A stretch of DNA of 54,640 nt. Origin: Oscillospiraceae bacterium. GTDB taxonomy: Bacteria > Bacillota > Clostridia > Oscillospirales > Oscillospiraceae. The stretch spans positions 1 to 54,640 of the forward strand of contig JAFYNQ010000055.1 in NCBI GenBank assembly GCA_017548065.1, given 5' to 3'. Both the position numbers and the translations under genes were made by a program. Of this stretch, positions 26,346 to 34,553 are shown piece after piece. Every line of letters begins with the position of its first letter. Positions within the stretch are counted from its first letter, which is position 1. A model generated the notes under the pieces. The model had not been told where the DNA came from, ran no database searches, and saw only the letters and a program-made list of their open reading frames with translations.

Positions 26346-27290
26346 ATGAAAAAATTGCTATGCTTATTGCTGGTGCTCCTGCTGCTGACAGGCTGCAGCA
26401 CCGGCACAGAGGGGGAAACACAGATGGAAGACAGAAGCCTGGACGGAAAGCGTGTGCTGTTTGTGGGCGATTCCTTTTTGTTCACGGGACGGGCAGTGCT
26501 GCTGAACAAAGAGGTCACCGAAGAGGGACGCCGCTATGACACCGGTTATTTCTACCAGCTGTGCAAGGCAAAAGGCGCAGAGGTGGCAGTGACCAACTGG
26601 ACTTACGGCGGCACGGGAATTGGTACGATCATGGAGTCCTACATTCCGCTTTTCAAAGAGTATTCCTATGACTATGTGATCCTCTCCGGCGGCAGAAACT
26701 CCGCCAACACCTTTGCAACGCTGAGTAAGACTCTGGATGAATACCTGACACTTTTCCGTGGGGCAAATCCCAATGTGAAGCTGTTTTACCTTGTGACCTC
26801 CGGCGCTCATAATATCTCTGTGAAAGAGAGCTTTTCCATGGATGTGCTGAACAACCTGGAGAAAATTGAGGAGAAGGGCATTACGGTGCTGGATTGGGGC
26901 AAAATGGTGGCGGATATTATCCGTGGGGAAGTAGAAGTTCCCGGCGCAACGTTGCCCTATGATAAATATTCCTTTGTCCATAACAAAAGCTTGACCGACG
27001 GCTTCCATCCCAATCAGCTGTCCGGTTATATTGTCTCTTTGTTTGTATATTGCGCCATCACCGGGGAGAGCGCAGTGGGTCTGCCCTATGATTTTTGGAA
27101 CAAGGGGGAACTGCACAAGCAGTTTGATCCTGTCAGCTACCTGACCTACGGTTATGCCCTTGGCCCCACCAACTATCAGGAGATTTTTGCCTCCCCCACA
27201 GACATGGAAGGTCTCCAAAAACTGGTAGACCAATACATGGCAGAAAAAGCCTACCTGACCTACAACTTCACTGAAGTTCCACAAAACTAA
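26346..27290 (+). CDS. SGNH-family lipoprotein
   Basis: This 314-residue protein starts at 26346 (GGGG about 7 nt before); the in-frame ATG at 26328 overlaps the previous gene and lacks spacing. The lipobox is LTGC (Cys17). KRVLFVGDSFLF carries the nucleophilic Ser, and DGFHPNQLSGY carries the D-x-x-H pair. It is colinear from end to end with the C-terminal 285 residues of the giant protein at 28450 (shared FRGANPNVK, VTSGxHNISVKE, ADIIRGE, ESAVGLPYDFW, YNFTEVPxN), including a 30-bp identical DNA block. It is an exported esterase-like enzyme; the substrate is unknown. Confidence 0.8.
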   Translation: MKKLLCLLLVLLLLTGCSTGTEGETQMEDRSLDGKRVLFVGDSFLFTGRAVLLNKEVTEEGRRYDTGYFYQLCKAKGAEVAVTNWTYGGTGIGTIMESYIPLFKEYSYDYVILSGGRNSANTFATLSKTLDEYLTLFRGANPNVKLFYLVTSGAHNISVKESFSMDVLNNLEKIEEKGITVLDWGKMVADIIRGEVEVPGATLPYDKYSFVHNKSLTDGFHPNQLSGYIVSLFVYCAITGESAVGLPYDFWNKGELHKQFDPVSYLTYGYALGPTNYQEIFASPTDMEGLQKLVDQYMAEKAYLTYNFTEVPQN

Positions 27291-27336
27291 AAAGCGATCC
27301 TATGGCAGAATCATTATTCTGCCATAGGATCGCTTT
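27291..27336. terminator. Strong bidirectional terminator
   Basis: A perfect 21-bp stem (27291-27311 with 27316-27336) has loop CATT. It begins directly after the SGNH stop codon and lies 6 bp from the end of the convergent AraC gene. Confidence 0.85.
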
Positions 27337-27341
27337 GCTTA

Positions 27342-28175
27342 TCATTTGCTTTTGTCGGTGCGCCGTTTGCGGCTGGCTTTGCGGTACTGATTGGGTGTCA
27401 TACCGATTTGTTTCCGGAATTTATGACAGAAATAGTTAGGTGTGGAAAAACCGCACCGGGCAGATACCTCGCTGATGGACAGATCCTCGGAGACCAGAAT
27501 GCTCAATGCGGCTTGAAGTCGGTGTATCATAAGCTGCTCTGACGGCGTCTTGCCGAAGGCTGCGGTAAACAGCTTGTGAAAATAGGTGGGATGCAAACCA
27601 CTGTCATGTGCAAGCTGTTTCAGATTCACATCATCCTGCAAATGATTGCGCAGATATTCATTGGCGGCAAGCAGTGCGGACTGATGCCGGTATACCTTGC
27701 AATCGGCTACGTTGGCAAAGGAATAGGTGTTGCGAAAGAGAATGCTCAAAACGGCGCAGATGCACCCCTCTACCAGCAGGATTCCACACAGTTCATTGCG
27801 CTGCCGTTCCTGGAACATGGCGGAACAAAGGGCAAGGATCTGCTCTGTCTCCGCCATAGGCCCGTAGGTGGGTAGCTGATCCAAAGCTGCCTGGAGTGTC
27901 GGGTCCTGGGTGGCAATGTTGAAGAAGTAACATTCATGGGGAAGTACCATCTTTCGGCGCTGTCCGGGCTTGCAGCAAGTAAAGAACCCCCGTCGGGCAG
28001 GAAAATGGACACCTTCTATCGTCAGACCGCCGGTGCCGTCTACGTAATAAAATTCCAGCTCGTAGTAGCCGGCGTTGGGGCCAAAATCGTCAGCATGGTT
28101 CATAAGTCTTTGGGCAGTATGGTCGTTGGATTGAAAACGGCCGAAGCGGACCACAGAGAATTCCGGGAATTTCAT
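27342..28175 (-). CDS. AraC-family transcriptional regulator
   Basis: This 277-residue protein starts at 28175, with AAGGAGG 6 nt upstream; a longer frame to 28199 is unsupported. The N-terminal part is a cupin-like sensing domain (about 1-110), and the C-terminal 100 residues are a two-helix-turn-helix AraC domain: DDVNLKQLAHDSGLHPTYFH, then LSISEVSARCGFSTPNYFCH and KFRKQIGMTPNQYRK. It is convergent with the SGNH pair and divergent from the beta-helix/SGNH giant at 28450, so control of that gene is plausible. It is likely to sense a sugar, as is common in the family (inference). Confidence 0.9.
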   Translation of the reverse strand: MKFPEFSVVRFGRFQSNDHTAQRLMNHADDFGPNAGYYELEFYYVDGTGGLTIEGVHFPARRGFFTCCKPGQRRKMVLPHECYFFNIATQDPTLQAALDQLPTYGPMAETEQILALCSAMFQERQRNELCGILLVEGCICAVLSILFRNTYSFANVADCKVYRHQSALLAANEYLRNHLQDDVNLKQLAHDSGLHPTYFHKLFTAAFGKTPSEQLMIHRLQAALSILVSEDLSISEVSARCGFSTPNYFCHKFRKQIGMTPNQYRKASRKRRTDKSK

Positions 28176-28212
28176 ACAGCGCCTCCTTGGAAAAAGCATA
28201 CAATTCTAAAAT

Positions 28213-28241
28213 ATTATACAGTAAAAATGTGAAAATTGCAA
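28213..28241 (-). promoter_or_regulatory. Putative promoter of the AraC regulator at 27342
   Basis: On the minus strand, TTGCAA (28241-28236) and perfect TATAAT (28218-28213) are separated by 17 bp, 37 bp before the start codon. Confidence 0.65.
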
Positions 28242-28293
28242 CACAACGTAATTTTAAAAGATATAGAAGAATGTTTTTTGAAAAAAGGGATGC

Positions 28294-28299
28294 TATAAT
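28294..28299 (+). promoter_or_regulatory. -10 box of the beta-helix/MBL/SGNH gene
   Basis: A perfect TATAAT lies at 28294-28299; the -35 region is poor, which would fit activator dependence. It lies immediately before the structured leader at 28313-28421 and divergent from the AraC gene. Confidence 0.45.
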
Positions 28300-28312
28300 A
28301 AATTCATAATAG

Positions 28313-28421
28313 GCAAAAGACCGTGCGCCGTGGTGGGCTTGACCGGAAATCTTTTGGGAGCATTTCTTGTGAAGCATCCAACCCAAAGACTGCGGCCTTC
28401 CGCCCGGCTGCGGTCTTTTGC
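28313..28421 (+). promoter_or_regulatory. Structured 5' leader of the giant beta-helix protein gene
   Basis: GCAAAAGACCG (28313-28323) pairs perfectly over 11 bp with CGGTCTTTTGC (28411-28421). Inside lie a GCGG-CCTT-CCGC hairpin, a GAAAT/ATTTC helix and a possible GCTT/AAGC helix. The element starts right after the likely transcription start and ends 28 nt before the ATG. The size and closed multi-helix form resemble a riboswitch or cis-acting RNA, but it matches no class I know. Confidence 0.4.
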
Positions 28422-28449
28422 TTACCATTACGCAGGAAGGAATGATACC

Positions 28450-31400
28450 ATGAAAAAAAGAATCACAAGCTTTTTCCTGGCATTGTTATTACTGGCCTCC
28501 ATGGTGGTAGTGCCGGCAAATGCCGTGACAACTGCATTGACGGAGACAACGCTGCCGGAGGTTTGTCCTTGCGGTTGCGGCGAGGCATTTGACCAGCTGC
28601 AGTGGCGTGTGTGGAATCCCAACAACGGTCAGCATGTGTCCAACGGACACTATTACCTGGAGAATAACTATGTCCAGGACGAGCAGTTCGGCATTTCTGC
28701 CGGCGAAAAGATCGTGCTGGATCTGCGTGGTTATGAACTGTCCGGCGCAGACTATGGACGTCTTTTCCTGGATAACGGCTACCTGGCTGTGGTGGACACA
28801 GTAGGTGGCGGTAAAATGAGCGCCAAAACAGCCGGCAACGGCTTTGGCGGTCTGCTGCTGATGCAGACCGATGGCACTTTTGAACTTTACGGCGGCACGG
28901 TTACCGTGGATGTCGATAACAAGGCCAGCCGTCGTGGCGGCCTGATCTCCGTCGGTACAAGATGCACCTTCAATATGTACGGCGGCATGGTCATGGGCGG
29001 CAACTCCGATGGCACTACGGCCGAAGAGGGAGGTTGTATCGCTTCTGCTACCAGCAGCGCAACCATTCAAATTCTGGGCGGTACGGTTATGGGCGGCTAT
29101 TCTCCCAAGCATGGCGGTAATATCTACAGTAAGGGTACACTGATCCTGAAAAACTGTAAGGTCATGGGCGGTACAGCAGACGGCTACGGCGGCAATATCT
29201 ACCAGTCCGGCGGCAGCATCACCGTGGAAAACTGCGAAATTTCCCACGGTGTGTCCAATGGCACAGCTACCACAGTGACCGGCGGCGGTAACATCTGTGC
29301 CGTCAGCTCTGCCAAGGTCACTGTGAAAGATACCAAGATCCACAACGGTTATGCCGCATCTTACGGCGGCAACGTCTATGCCGGCAGTGGCAGCCAAAGC
29401 TTTGAAAATGTTACCATAACTGCCGGTGTCAGTGGAAAAGAAGGCGGCAACATCCGCATTGCGGCCAGTGCTGTAGAGACCCTTACGGATTGCACCATTG
29501 ACGGTGACGTTTCCGGCGCCGGCACATTGACACTGGCAGGAAAGACAAAGATCGGCCTTCGTAACACCGGTCTTTCCCTGACAGGCTCTTTGTCGGCAAA
29601 AGACCTGTGTGACGGTGCAGAAATTTACATTTCCGCAGAAGGCGCATTGCCGGATGCCAAGGCAGAATATTTTAAGCCTGCCATCCGTACAGTGCTGACA
29701 GAAAATGAAAACGGTCTTGTGGCAACAACGGCGGCAGACGGCGAGATTGCCGGTTACTGCCCTCACTGCAATACCCGTGTTGCATGGACTGCTTGCGGCA
29801 ACACTGCATTTTCTGCAGACGGTCACTACTATCTGTCTGCCACTCAATCCTCCTACGGGCAGAAAACCATCAATAATGATATTGTCCTTGACCTGAACGG
29901 CTTTAACCTCACCGGCACTTCCCGTGCTTTCTTTGCAAAAGAGGGTTCTGCCCTTGCACTGCTGGACAGTGTGGGCGGCAGTACCGTTACTATGACCGGT
30001 GCAGCAGACGGTCACGGCGGCATTATTCGTAATGACAAAGGTAACCTGAAGATCTTCGGCGGTAAATACGTGCTGAAGGCCGGCAGGAACGTGCGTTGCG
30101 GCGGTATTATCTACACCTCCGGCAAGACCAATATTGCAGGCGGTGTTTTTGACGCAAGTGTTTATGAGAACACCGCAGACAACGGCGCAAATATTTATCA
30201 GCTCAGTGGCGCAGCTTATTCTTTGAATATTTCTGCCGGTTATTTTATGGGCGGCAGAACCAATTACGGCGGCGCGCTTTACATGGGCTATAACGTAAAA
30301 ACAAATATTACCGGCGGTCACTTCACCGGCGGCAGCGCAGCTACCACCGGCGGCAATCTTTACGTGGAAGGCAAAAGCAGCTACAAAACCGGTACATTGC
30401 AGATCCATGATGTTGCCATCACAAACGGTCATGCAGACACCTCCGGCGGCAATGTGAGCATTACCTATTATGAAACGGTGAGCGTTGCAGATTCTTACAT
30501 TGCCAAAGGCTCTGCCACCAAGTATGGCGGTAATATCCACGCAAATACAAACAGCACCTTTGCCCGGTACGAAAACTGCGTTATTTACGGCGGCAGTTCC
30601 CAGCGTGGCGGTAACGTGTATGACGGTGCTTTGGGCGGTCGTATCAGACTCACAAACTGTGAAATTTTGGAAGGCGCAGCATCTGCTGCCGGCGGCAATA
30701 TTTGTGTAAACCACGGCTATGTGGAGATCAAGGGCGGCACTGTGGCTTACGGCACAGCGGCAGAAGACGGTGGCAATATCTACTCCGCTGCCGGCTCCTC
30801 CAATGAAGACGGCGCAAAGAATTACCTGAAGCTTCTGCAAGACAGTAACGGCAATGCGCCGATGCTCCTGGGCGGTGTAGCAGGCGATAGCGGCGGCAAT
30901 ATCTATTTCTACGGCGTGTGCCACCTGACCGATGCCCATATCCAAAACGGCAGAGCCAAAACTTCCGGCGCAGACCTGTATCGTGGCAAAGGCTCTTTGC
31001 AGAATGTTCTCTCCGTGGGAGAAGGCGTTACCGGCAATATCAGCATTTTTGTCAATTCCGGTCTCCTGGGTAGCCCCGTGTACGGTCAGGAAGTTGTCGG
31101 CGCTACCGCAGAGACATTAAAGGCGACCATCACCCTGGAGGGTGACTACGGCATGCCTCAGCTTTGTGCCAAGGACGGCGCACTGGTAGTGGCAGGCGCT
31201 GTGCTGGTGGGCGGCGAGACCGTGGAGGGCTACGCAGTTGCCACCGATGCCGCAGCGGACTGCAAGGAGGGTCAGTATGTAAAGCTCTTCACCGATGCTG
31301 TGCTGACACTGAACAAAGATGCCACCGTTGACCTCAATGGCTTCACAGCCAATGTCAGCGGCAACGGCGCACTTTTGGGCATGGACAGTGCAGGCGGCGG

Positions 31401-33783
31401 CAAGGCTGTGTGGGAAACTGCTGCCAATACGGCAGAGGTGACCTTCGCTCCCGACGGCAAGCACTATGTTGCCGTCCAAAACGGCGCAGAGGCCACATAC
31501 CACCTGCTGGATATGGCCATCACCGGTGTTGCCATCCGTCCCTCTGAAGACGGCATGTACTATACCGGCAAATGGAACTGCGACGAAGCGCTGCTTGCCC
31601 AGCTGGACAGCTACGGCGTGGCAGTGGATACTGTGGCAGAACCCGGCAACGATTTTGTTACAAACGAAACGACCCTGTGGACAGAATTTGAAGCGTCTAC
31701 CATGGTTTCCGGCGAGAGCAAGACCGGCGCAATTATCAGCGGCATTATGAAGCAGGAGCGGAAAGCTGCCCTGAACGATGCTTACGGCAAAATGCCCGTG
31801 TTTGCAGCAGCCTATGTGAAGCTGAAGTCCGGCACTACCATTGTCAGCGACAGTGTTGGCTACAGCCTGCACTCTGTGATGCAGAGCCTGGAGACCCTGG
31901 TGGAGCAGAATCCTGCTACCTACGGCAAATATATGTACAATGCCGGTGCGTTCTACCGTCAGTGGAAGGCAAACGGCATGGGCTCCTGGGACTTTAACAG
32001 AATTTCCATTGATCCTCTCTGCCCCTGGAACTACAATGTGGTGGAAAAGGCTGTGCAGAGCGGCGAAATGCACTATTACTTCATGTCCGGCGAATGGCAT
32101 GCTTACAGCGGCGGCAATTCCGAGCCGGAAAAGTGGGGCGATAGCTGCCTGATCGTATTCCTCGATGGACAGACCATGCTTATTGACACCGGCGTGACCC
32201 AGTACGGGCCTATCCTGGTGGAAAATCTCAAGCGTATGGGTGTAACAAAAATTGATCATCTGGTCATCTCCCACCCCCATAGTGACCACCAGAACGGTGC
32301 ATTCAGCAACAAAAATAACACATCGGGAGTCGGCCTTCTGGATCAGTTTGCCATCGGTCAGGTTTACCACCGTGGCGGCTATGATTCTCAAAACCTGGTA
32401 AGCAGCCAGCTTGTGGAGACAGTTTGCGCAGAGAGAAATCTGCCCTTGCAGATCCTGGAAATGGGCGACACATTGCAGATCGGTGAGGTGGCCATTCAGG
32501 TGCTGTGGCCTAAGGTGGGCACCAGTGAGAAGGACACCACCGGTGTAAATGCGGCGGCTACCAATAATACTTCTGTGGTTATGCGTTTTGATTACAAGAA
32601 CCATTCTTCTTTGTTTACCGGCGACTTGTATACAGAACGTGAGGCAGAGCTTATCAAGACCTATGAAGCCGACGTGCTGGATGTGGATCTTTTGAAAGCA
32701 CCCCACCACGGCAACGGCATAACCTCCAACAGCGAGGCGTTTGTCAATGCAGTTTCTCCCGAAATTGCGGTTGCTACCGGCTTTGAAGCAATTTCCGCCA
32801 GCACCGAGCTGTATTATTCCAATGCAGGCGCAACCCTTTTGGGTGACCGTACCTATGGCTATATTCATGTGACCACCGACGGTGAGACCATGGATTACGA
32901 AACCTCCCGTACCTCTGCCTTCACAGAAGGTCTGGACGGAAAGCGTGTGCTGTTTGTGGGCAACTCCTTCATGCACTACGGAAAAGCGGTTCTGTATAAT
33001 TACACCTCCACCGAGGAGGCTCGCCACAACGACGCAGGCTATTTCTACCAGCTGTGTAAGTCCCAGGGCGCAGAGGTGGATGTGGTAAACTGGACTTACA
33101 GTGGCTTGTCCCTGCAAAATATTATGGATCAGCATATCCCCGATTTTCAGGACTACAATTACGATTATGTGATTTTGAACTGCGACAGAAGCTCTACCCA
33201 TACCATTGAAAGCTATGAGAAGCTGATGGAGCAGTACATCCAAGTCTTCCGTGGTGCGAATCCCAACGTGAAAATGTATCTGCTGGTGACCTCCGGCACC
33301 CACAACATTTCCGTGAAAGAGACGTTCCCTATGGATCTTCTGAACAATCTGGACAGAATCGAGGCTATGGATATCCGTGTCCTGGACTGGGGTAAGCTGG
33401 TGGCAGATATCATCCGTGGCGAAACCCAGGTTCCCGGTGCCACAAAGGAATATAACAAGTATTCCTTCATCCACAATGCAACGGCAGAGGATGGCTACCA
33501 TCCCAACCAGCTGACCGGCTATATTATTTCCATGTTTGTGTACAGCGCCCTCACCGGCGAGAGTGCTGTGGGTCTTCCTTATGATTTCTGGTGCGACAGC
33601 AGCATCAGCGACCAGTTTGACCCCCAAAGCTACCTGGAGTTTGGCTATCAGTACGGTCCTACCAACTACCAGGAGATCTTTAACTCTCCTGCAGACATGG
33701 CAGGTCTCCAGCAGCTGGTAGACCGGTACATTGCAGAAAAAGCCTACCTGGACTATAATTTTACGGAAGTTCCCAAAAACTAA
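28450..33783 (+). CDS. Giant secreted beta-helix protein with metallo-beta-lactamase and SGNH domains
   Basis: This 1777-residue protein starts at 28450 after AGGAAGG; an in-frame extension runs into the structured leader. The signal peptide is residues 1-25 (PANA). Cys-rich caps C39-P-C-G-C43 and C437-P-H-C440 each open a right-handed beta-helix block with recurrent GGN(I/V)Y turns. A connector domain (about 1019-1190) is shared with the protein at 43604. A ComEC-like metallo-beta-lactamase domain (about 1228-1490) has HPHSDH at about 1275. The C-terminal SGNH domain has Ser1506 in VGNSF and D1681/H1684 in DGYHPNQ. No cell-wall anchor is visible. It is probably a surface or released hydrolase acting on glycans or phosphoesters; the substrate is unknown. 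Confidence 0.83.
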   Translation: MKKRITSFFLALLLLASMVVVPANAVTTALTETTLPEVCPCGCGEAFDQLQWRVWNPNNGQHVSNGHYYLENNYVQDEQFGISAGEKIVLDLRGYELSGADYGRLFLDNGYLAVVDTVGGGKMSAKTAGNGFGGLLLMQTDGTFELYGGTVTVDVDNKASRRGGLISVGTRCTFNMYGGMVMGGNSDGTTAEEGGCIASATSSATIQILGGTVMGGYSPKHGGNIYSKGTLILKNCKVMGGTADGYGGNIYQSGGSITVENCEISHGVSNGTATTVTGGGNICAVSSAKVTVKDTKIHNGYAASYGGNVYAGSGSQSFENVTITAGVSGKEGGNIRIAASAVETLTDCTIDGDVSGAGTLTLAGKTKIGLRNTGLSLTGSLSAKDLCDGAEIYISAEGALPDAKAEYFKPAIRTVLTENENGLVATTAADGEIAGYCPHCNTRVAWTACGNTAFSADGHYYLSATQSSYGQKTINNDIVLDLNGFNLTGTSRAFFAKEGSALALLDSVGGSTVTMTGAADGHGGIIRNDKGNLKIFGGKYVLKAGRNVRCGGIIYTSGKTNIAGGVFDASVYENTADNGANIYQLSGAAYSLNISAGYFMGGRTNYGGALYMGYNVKTNITGGHFTGGSAATTGGNLYVEGKSSYKTGTLQIHDVAITNGHADTSGGNVSITYYETVSVADSYIAKGSATKYGGNIHANTNSTFARYENCVIYGGSSQRGGNVYDGALGGRIRLTNCEILEGAASAAGGNICVNHGYVEIKGGTVAYGTAAEDGGNIYSAAGSSNEDGAKNYLKLLQDSNGNAPMLLGGVAGDSGGNIYFYGVCHLTDAHIQNGRAKTSGADLYRGKGSLQNVLSVGEGVTGNISIFVNSGLLGSPVYGQEVVGATAETLKATITLEGDYGMPQLCAKDGALVVAGAVLVGGETVEGYAVATDAAADCKEGQYVKLFTDAVLTLNKDATVDLNGFTANVSGNGALLGMDSAGGGKAVWETAANTAEVTFAPDGKHYVAVQNGAEATYHLLDMAITGVAIRPSEDGMYYTGKWNCDEALLAQLDSYGVAVDTVAEPGNDFVTNETTLWTEFEASTMVSGESKTGAIISGIMKQERKAALNDAYGKMPVFAAAYVKLKSGTTIVSDSVGYSLHSVMQSLETLVEQNPATYGKYMYNAGAFYRQWKANGMGSWDFNRISIDPLCPWNYNVVEKAVQSGEMHYYFMSGEWHAYSGGNSEPEKWGDSCLIVFLDGQTMLIDTGVTQYGPILVENLKRMGVTKIDHLVISHPHSDHQNGAFSNKNNTSGVGLLDQFAIGQVYHRGGYDSQNLVSSQLVETVCAERNLPLQILEMGDTLQIGEVAIQVLWPKVGTSEKDTTGVNAAATNNTSVVMRFDYKNHSSLFTGDLYTEREAELIKTYEADVLDVDLLKAPHHGNGITSNSEAFVNAVSPEIAVATGFEAISASTELYYSNAGATLLGDRTYGYIHVTTDGETMDYETSRTSAFTEGLDGKRVLFVGNSFMHYGKAVLYNYTSTEEARHNDAGYFYQLCKSQGAEVDVVNWTYSGLSLQNIMDQHIPDFQDYNYDYVILNCDRSSTHTIESYEKLMEQYIQVFRGANPNVKMYLLVTSGTHNISVKETFPMDLLNNLDRIEAMDIRVLDWGKLVADIIRGETQVPGATKEYNKYSFIHNATAEDGYHPNQLTGYIISMFVYSALTGESAVGLPYDFWCDSSISDQFDPQSYLEFGYQYGPTNYQEIFNSPADMAGLQQLVDRYIAEKAYLDYNFTEVPKN

Positions 33784-33790
33784 ATTTCGG

Positions 33791-33819
33791 TTGACTTTTG
33801 GTGAGAAAACGAGTATCAT
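33791..33819 (+). promoter_or_regulatory. Putative promoter of the glpP operon
   Basis: TTGACT (33791-33796) and TATCAT (33814-33819) are separated by 17 bp. Transcription would begin at about 33826, at the first base of the conserved leader motif. Confidence 0.65.
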
Positions 33820-33825
33820 AATAAA

Positions 33826-33889
33826 AGAGATTTGGAGAAACGGAAAAACTGCAGGTGGCGACACCTGCAGCTTTGCCGTTTCTTTTTTT
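33826..33889 (+). promoter_or_regulatory. glpP leader: putative GlpP target overlapping a terminator
   Basis: AGAGATTTGGAGAAA (33826-33840) is identical to the motif in the leader at 34475. It overlaps the rising arm of a terminator: outer arms GAAACGG (33837-33843) / CCGTTTC (33876-33882), inner arms CTGCAGGTG (33849-33857) / CACCTGCAG (33862-33870), then T-run 33883-33889. Binding of GlpP to the shared motif would block the terminator and autoregulate glpP (inference). Confidence 0.7.
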
Positions 33890-33900
33890 GGAGGGGTTGT

Positions 33901-34455
33901 ATGCGGGAAATCATGGATTGCCTGGAGCAGGATCCCGTGATCGCAGCTGTGGGCAATGACAAGTGGCAAAAGGCATTGGAGAGTCCCGCCAAAGTGATTT
34001 TCTATATGTCTGCCGACCTTTTGACCCTGGAAGAGAGGGTAAAGCAGGCGCACAGCACCGGGAAATATATCATGGTGCATATGGACATGGCTGACGGCAT
34101 CGGACGTGACCGCACGGGACTTCGCTTCCTGAAAAATTGCGGCGTGGACGGTGTGATCTCCACAAAAGGTCAGCTGATCCGTGGCGCAAAGGAGCTGGGT
34201 CTGTTTACGGTGCAGCGCTTCTTTGCGGTGGACTCCGCCGGTGTGGAAAGCCTGGGAGAAATGCTTCGCAGTACCATGCCGGATGTGATGGAGATCATGC
34301 CCGGTGTTGTGACCAAGGTGATCGCACGGTTTGCCGCCACCGGCATCCCGGTGATCGCAGGCGGACTGATTCAGACGAAAAACGAAGTTACCGATGCTCT
34401 GGGGGCAGGCGCTACCGCCGTTTCCACGGGACAGCCGGAACTTTGGTATATGTAA
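33901..34455 (+). CDS. glpP: Glycerol uptake operon antiterminator, GlpP family
   Basis: This 184-residue cytoplasmic protein is the usual length for GlpP. The TIM-barrel-like pattern VHMDMADGIGRD, GVDGVISTKGQLIRGAKELG, VQRFFAVDSAG and MEIMPGV, then PVIAGGLIQTKNEV, is diagnostic. GlpP family members bind leader RNA in response to glycerol 3-phosphate and prevent early termination of glp genes. The start at 33901 is preceded by GGAGGGG, which lies just after the leader terminator. The adjacent flavoprotein operon is the expected target and carries the same leader motif. Confidence 0.93.
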   Translation: MREIMDCLEQDPVIAAVGNDKWQKALESPAKVIFYMSADLLTLEERVKQAHSTGKYIMVHMDMADGIGRDRTGLRFLKNCGVDGVISTKGQLIRGAKELGLFTVQRFFAVDSAGVESLGEMLRSTMPDVMEIMPGVVTKVIARFAATGIPVIAGGLIQTKNEVTDALGAGATAVSTGQPELWYM

Positions 34456-34474
34456 AAACATAATAATTACTTGC

Positions 34475-34540
34475 AGAGATTTGGAGAAAGCAGGAGCATT
34501 GCGACACGGAAAACCGTGCCGCTGCTTCCTGCTTTTTTTT
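34475..34540 (+). promoter_or_regulatory. Leader of the glp flavoprotein operon: putative GlpP target plus terminator
   Basis: AGAGATTTGGAGAAA (34475-34489) repeats the glpP leader motif exactly. Its last bases are the start of the terminator arm AAAGCAGGA (34487-34495), which pairs with TCCTGCTTT (34527-34535); an inner helix CACGG/CCGTG lies between, and the T-run extends to 34540. Both leaders also contain GCGACAC. No clear promoter was found between glpP and this leader, so the terminator probably gates read-through from the glpP promoter. Confidence 0.7.
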
Positions 34541-34553
34541 AGGGAGGAAATGT

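Noticed and set aside
31117-34461. Long minus-strand open frame across the giant gene end and glpP
   Set aside because: It runs antisense through two well-supported genes, a promoter and a terminator, with no recognisable domain.
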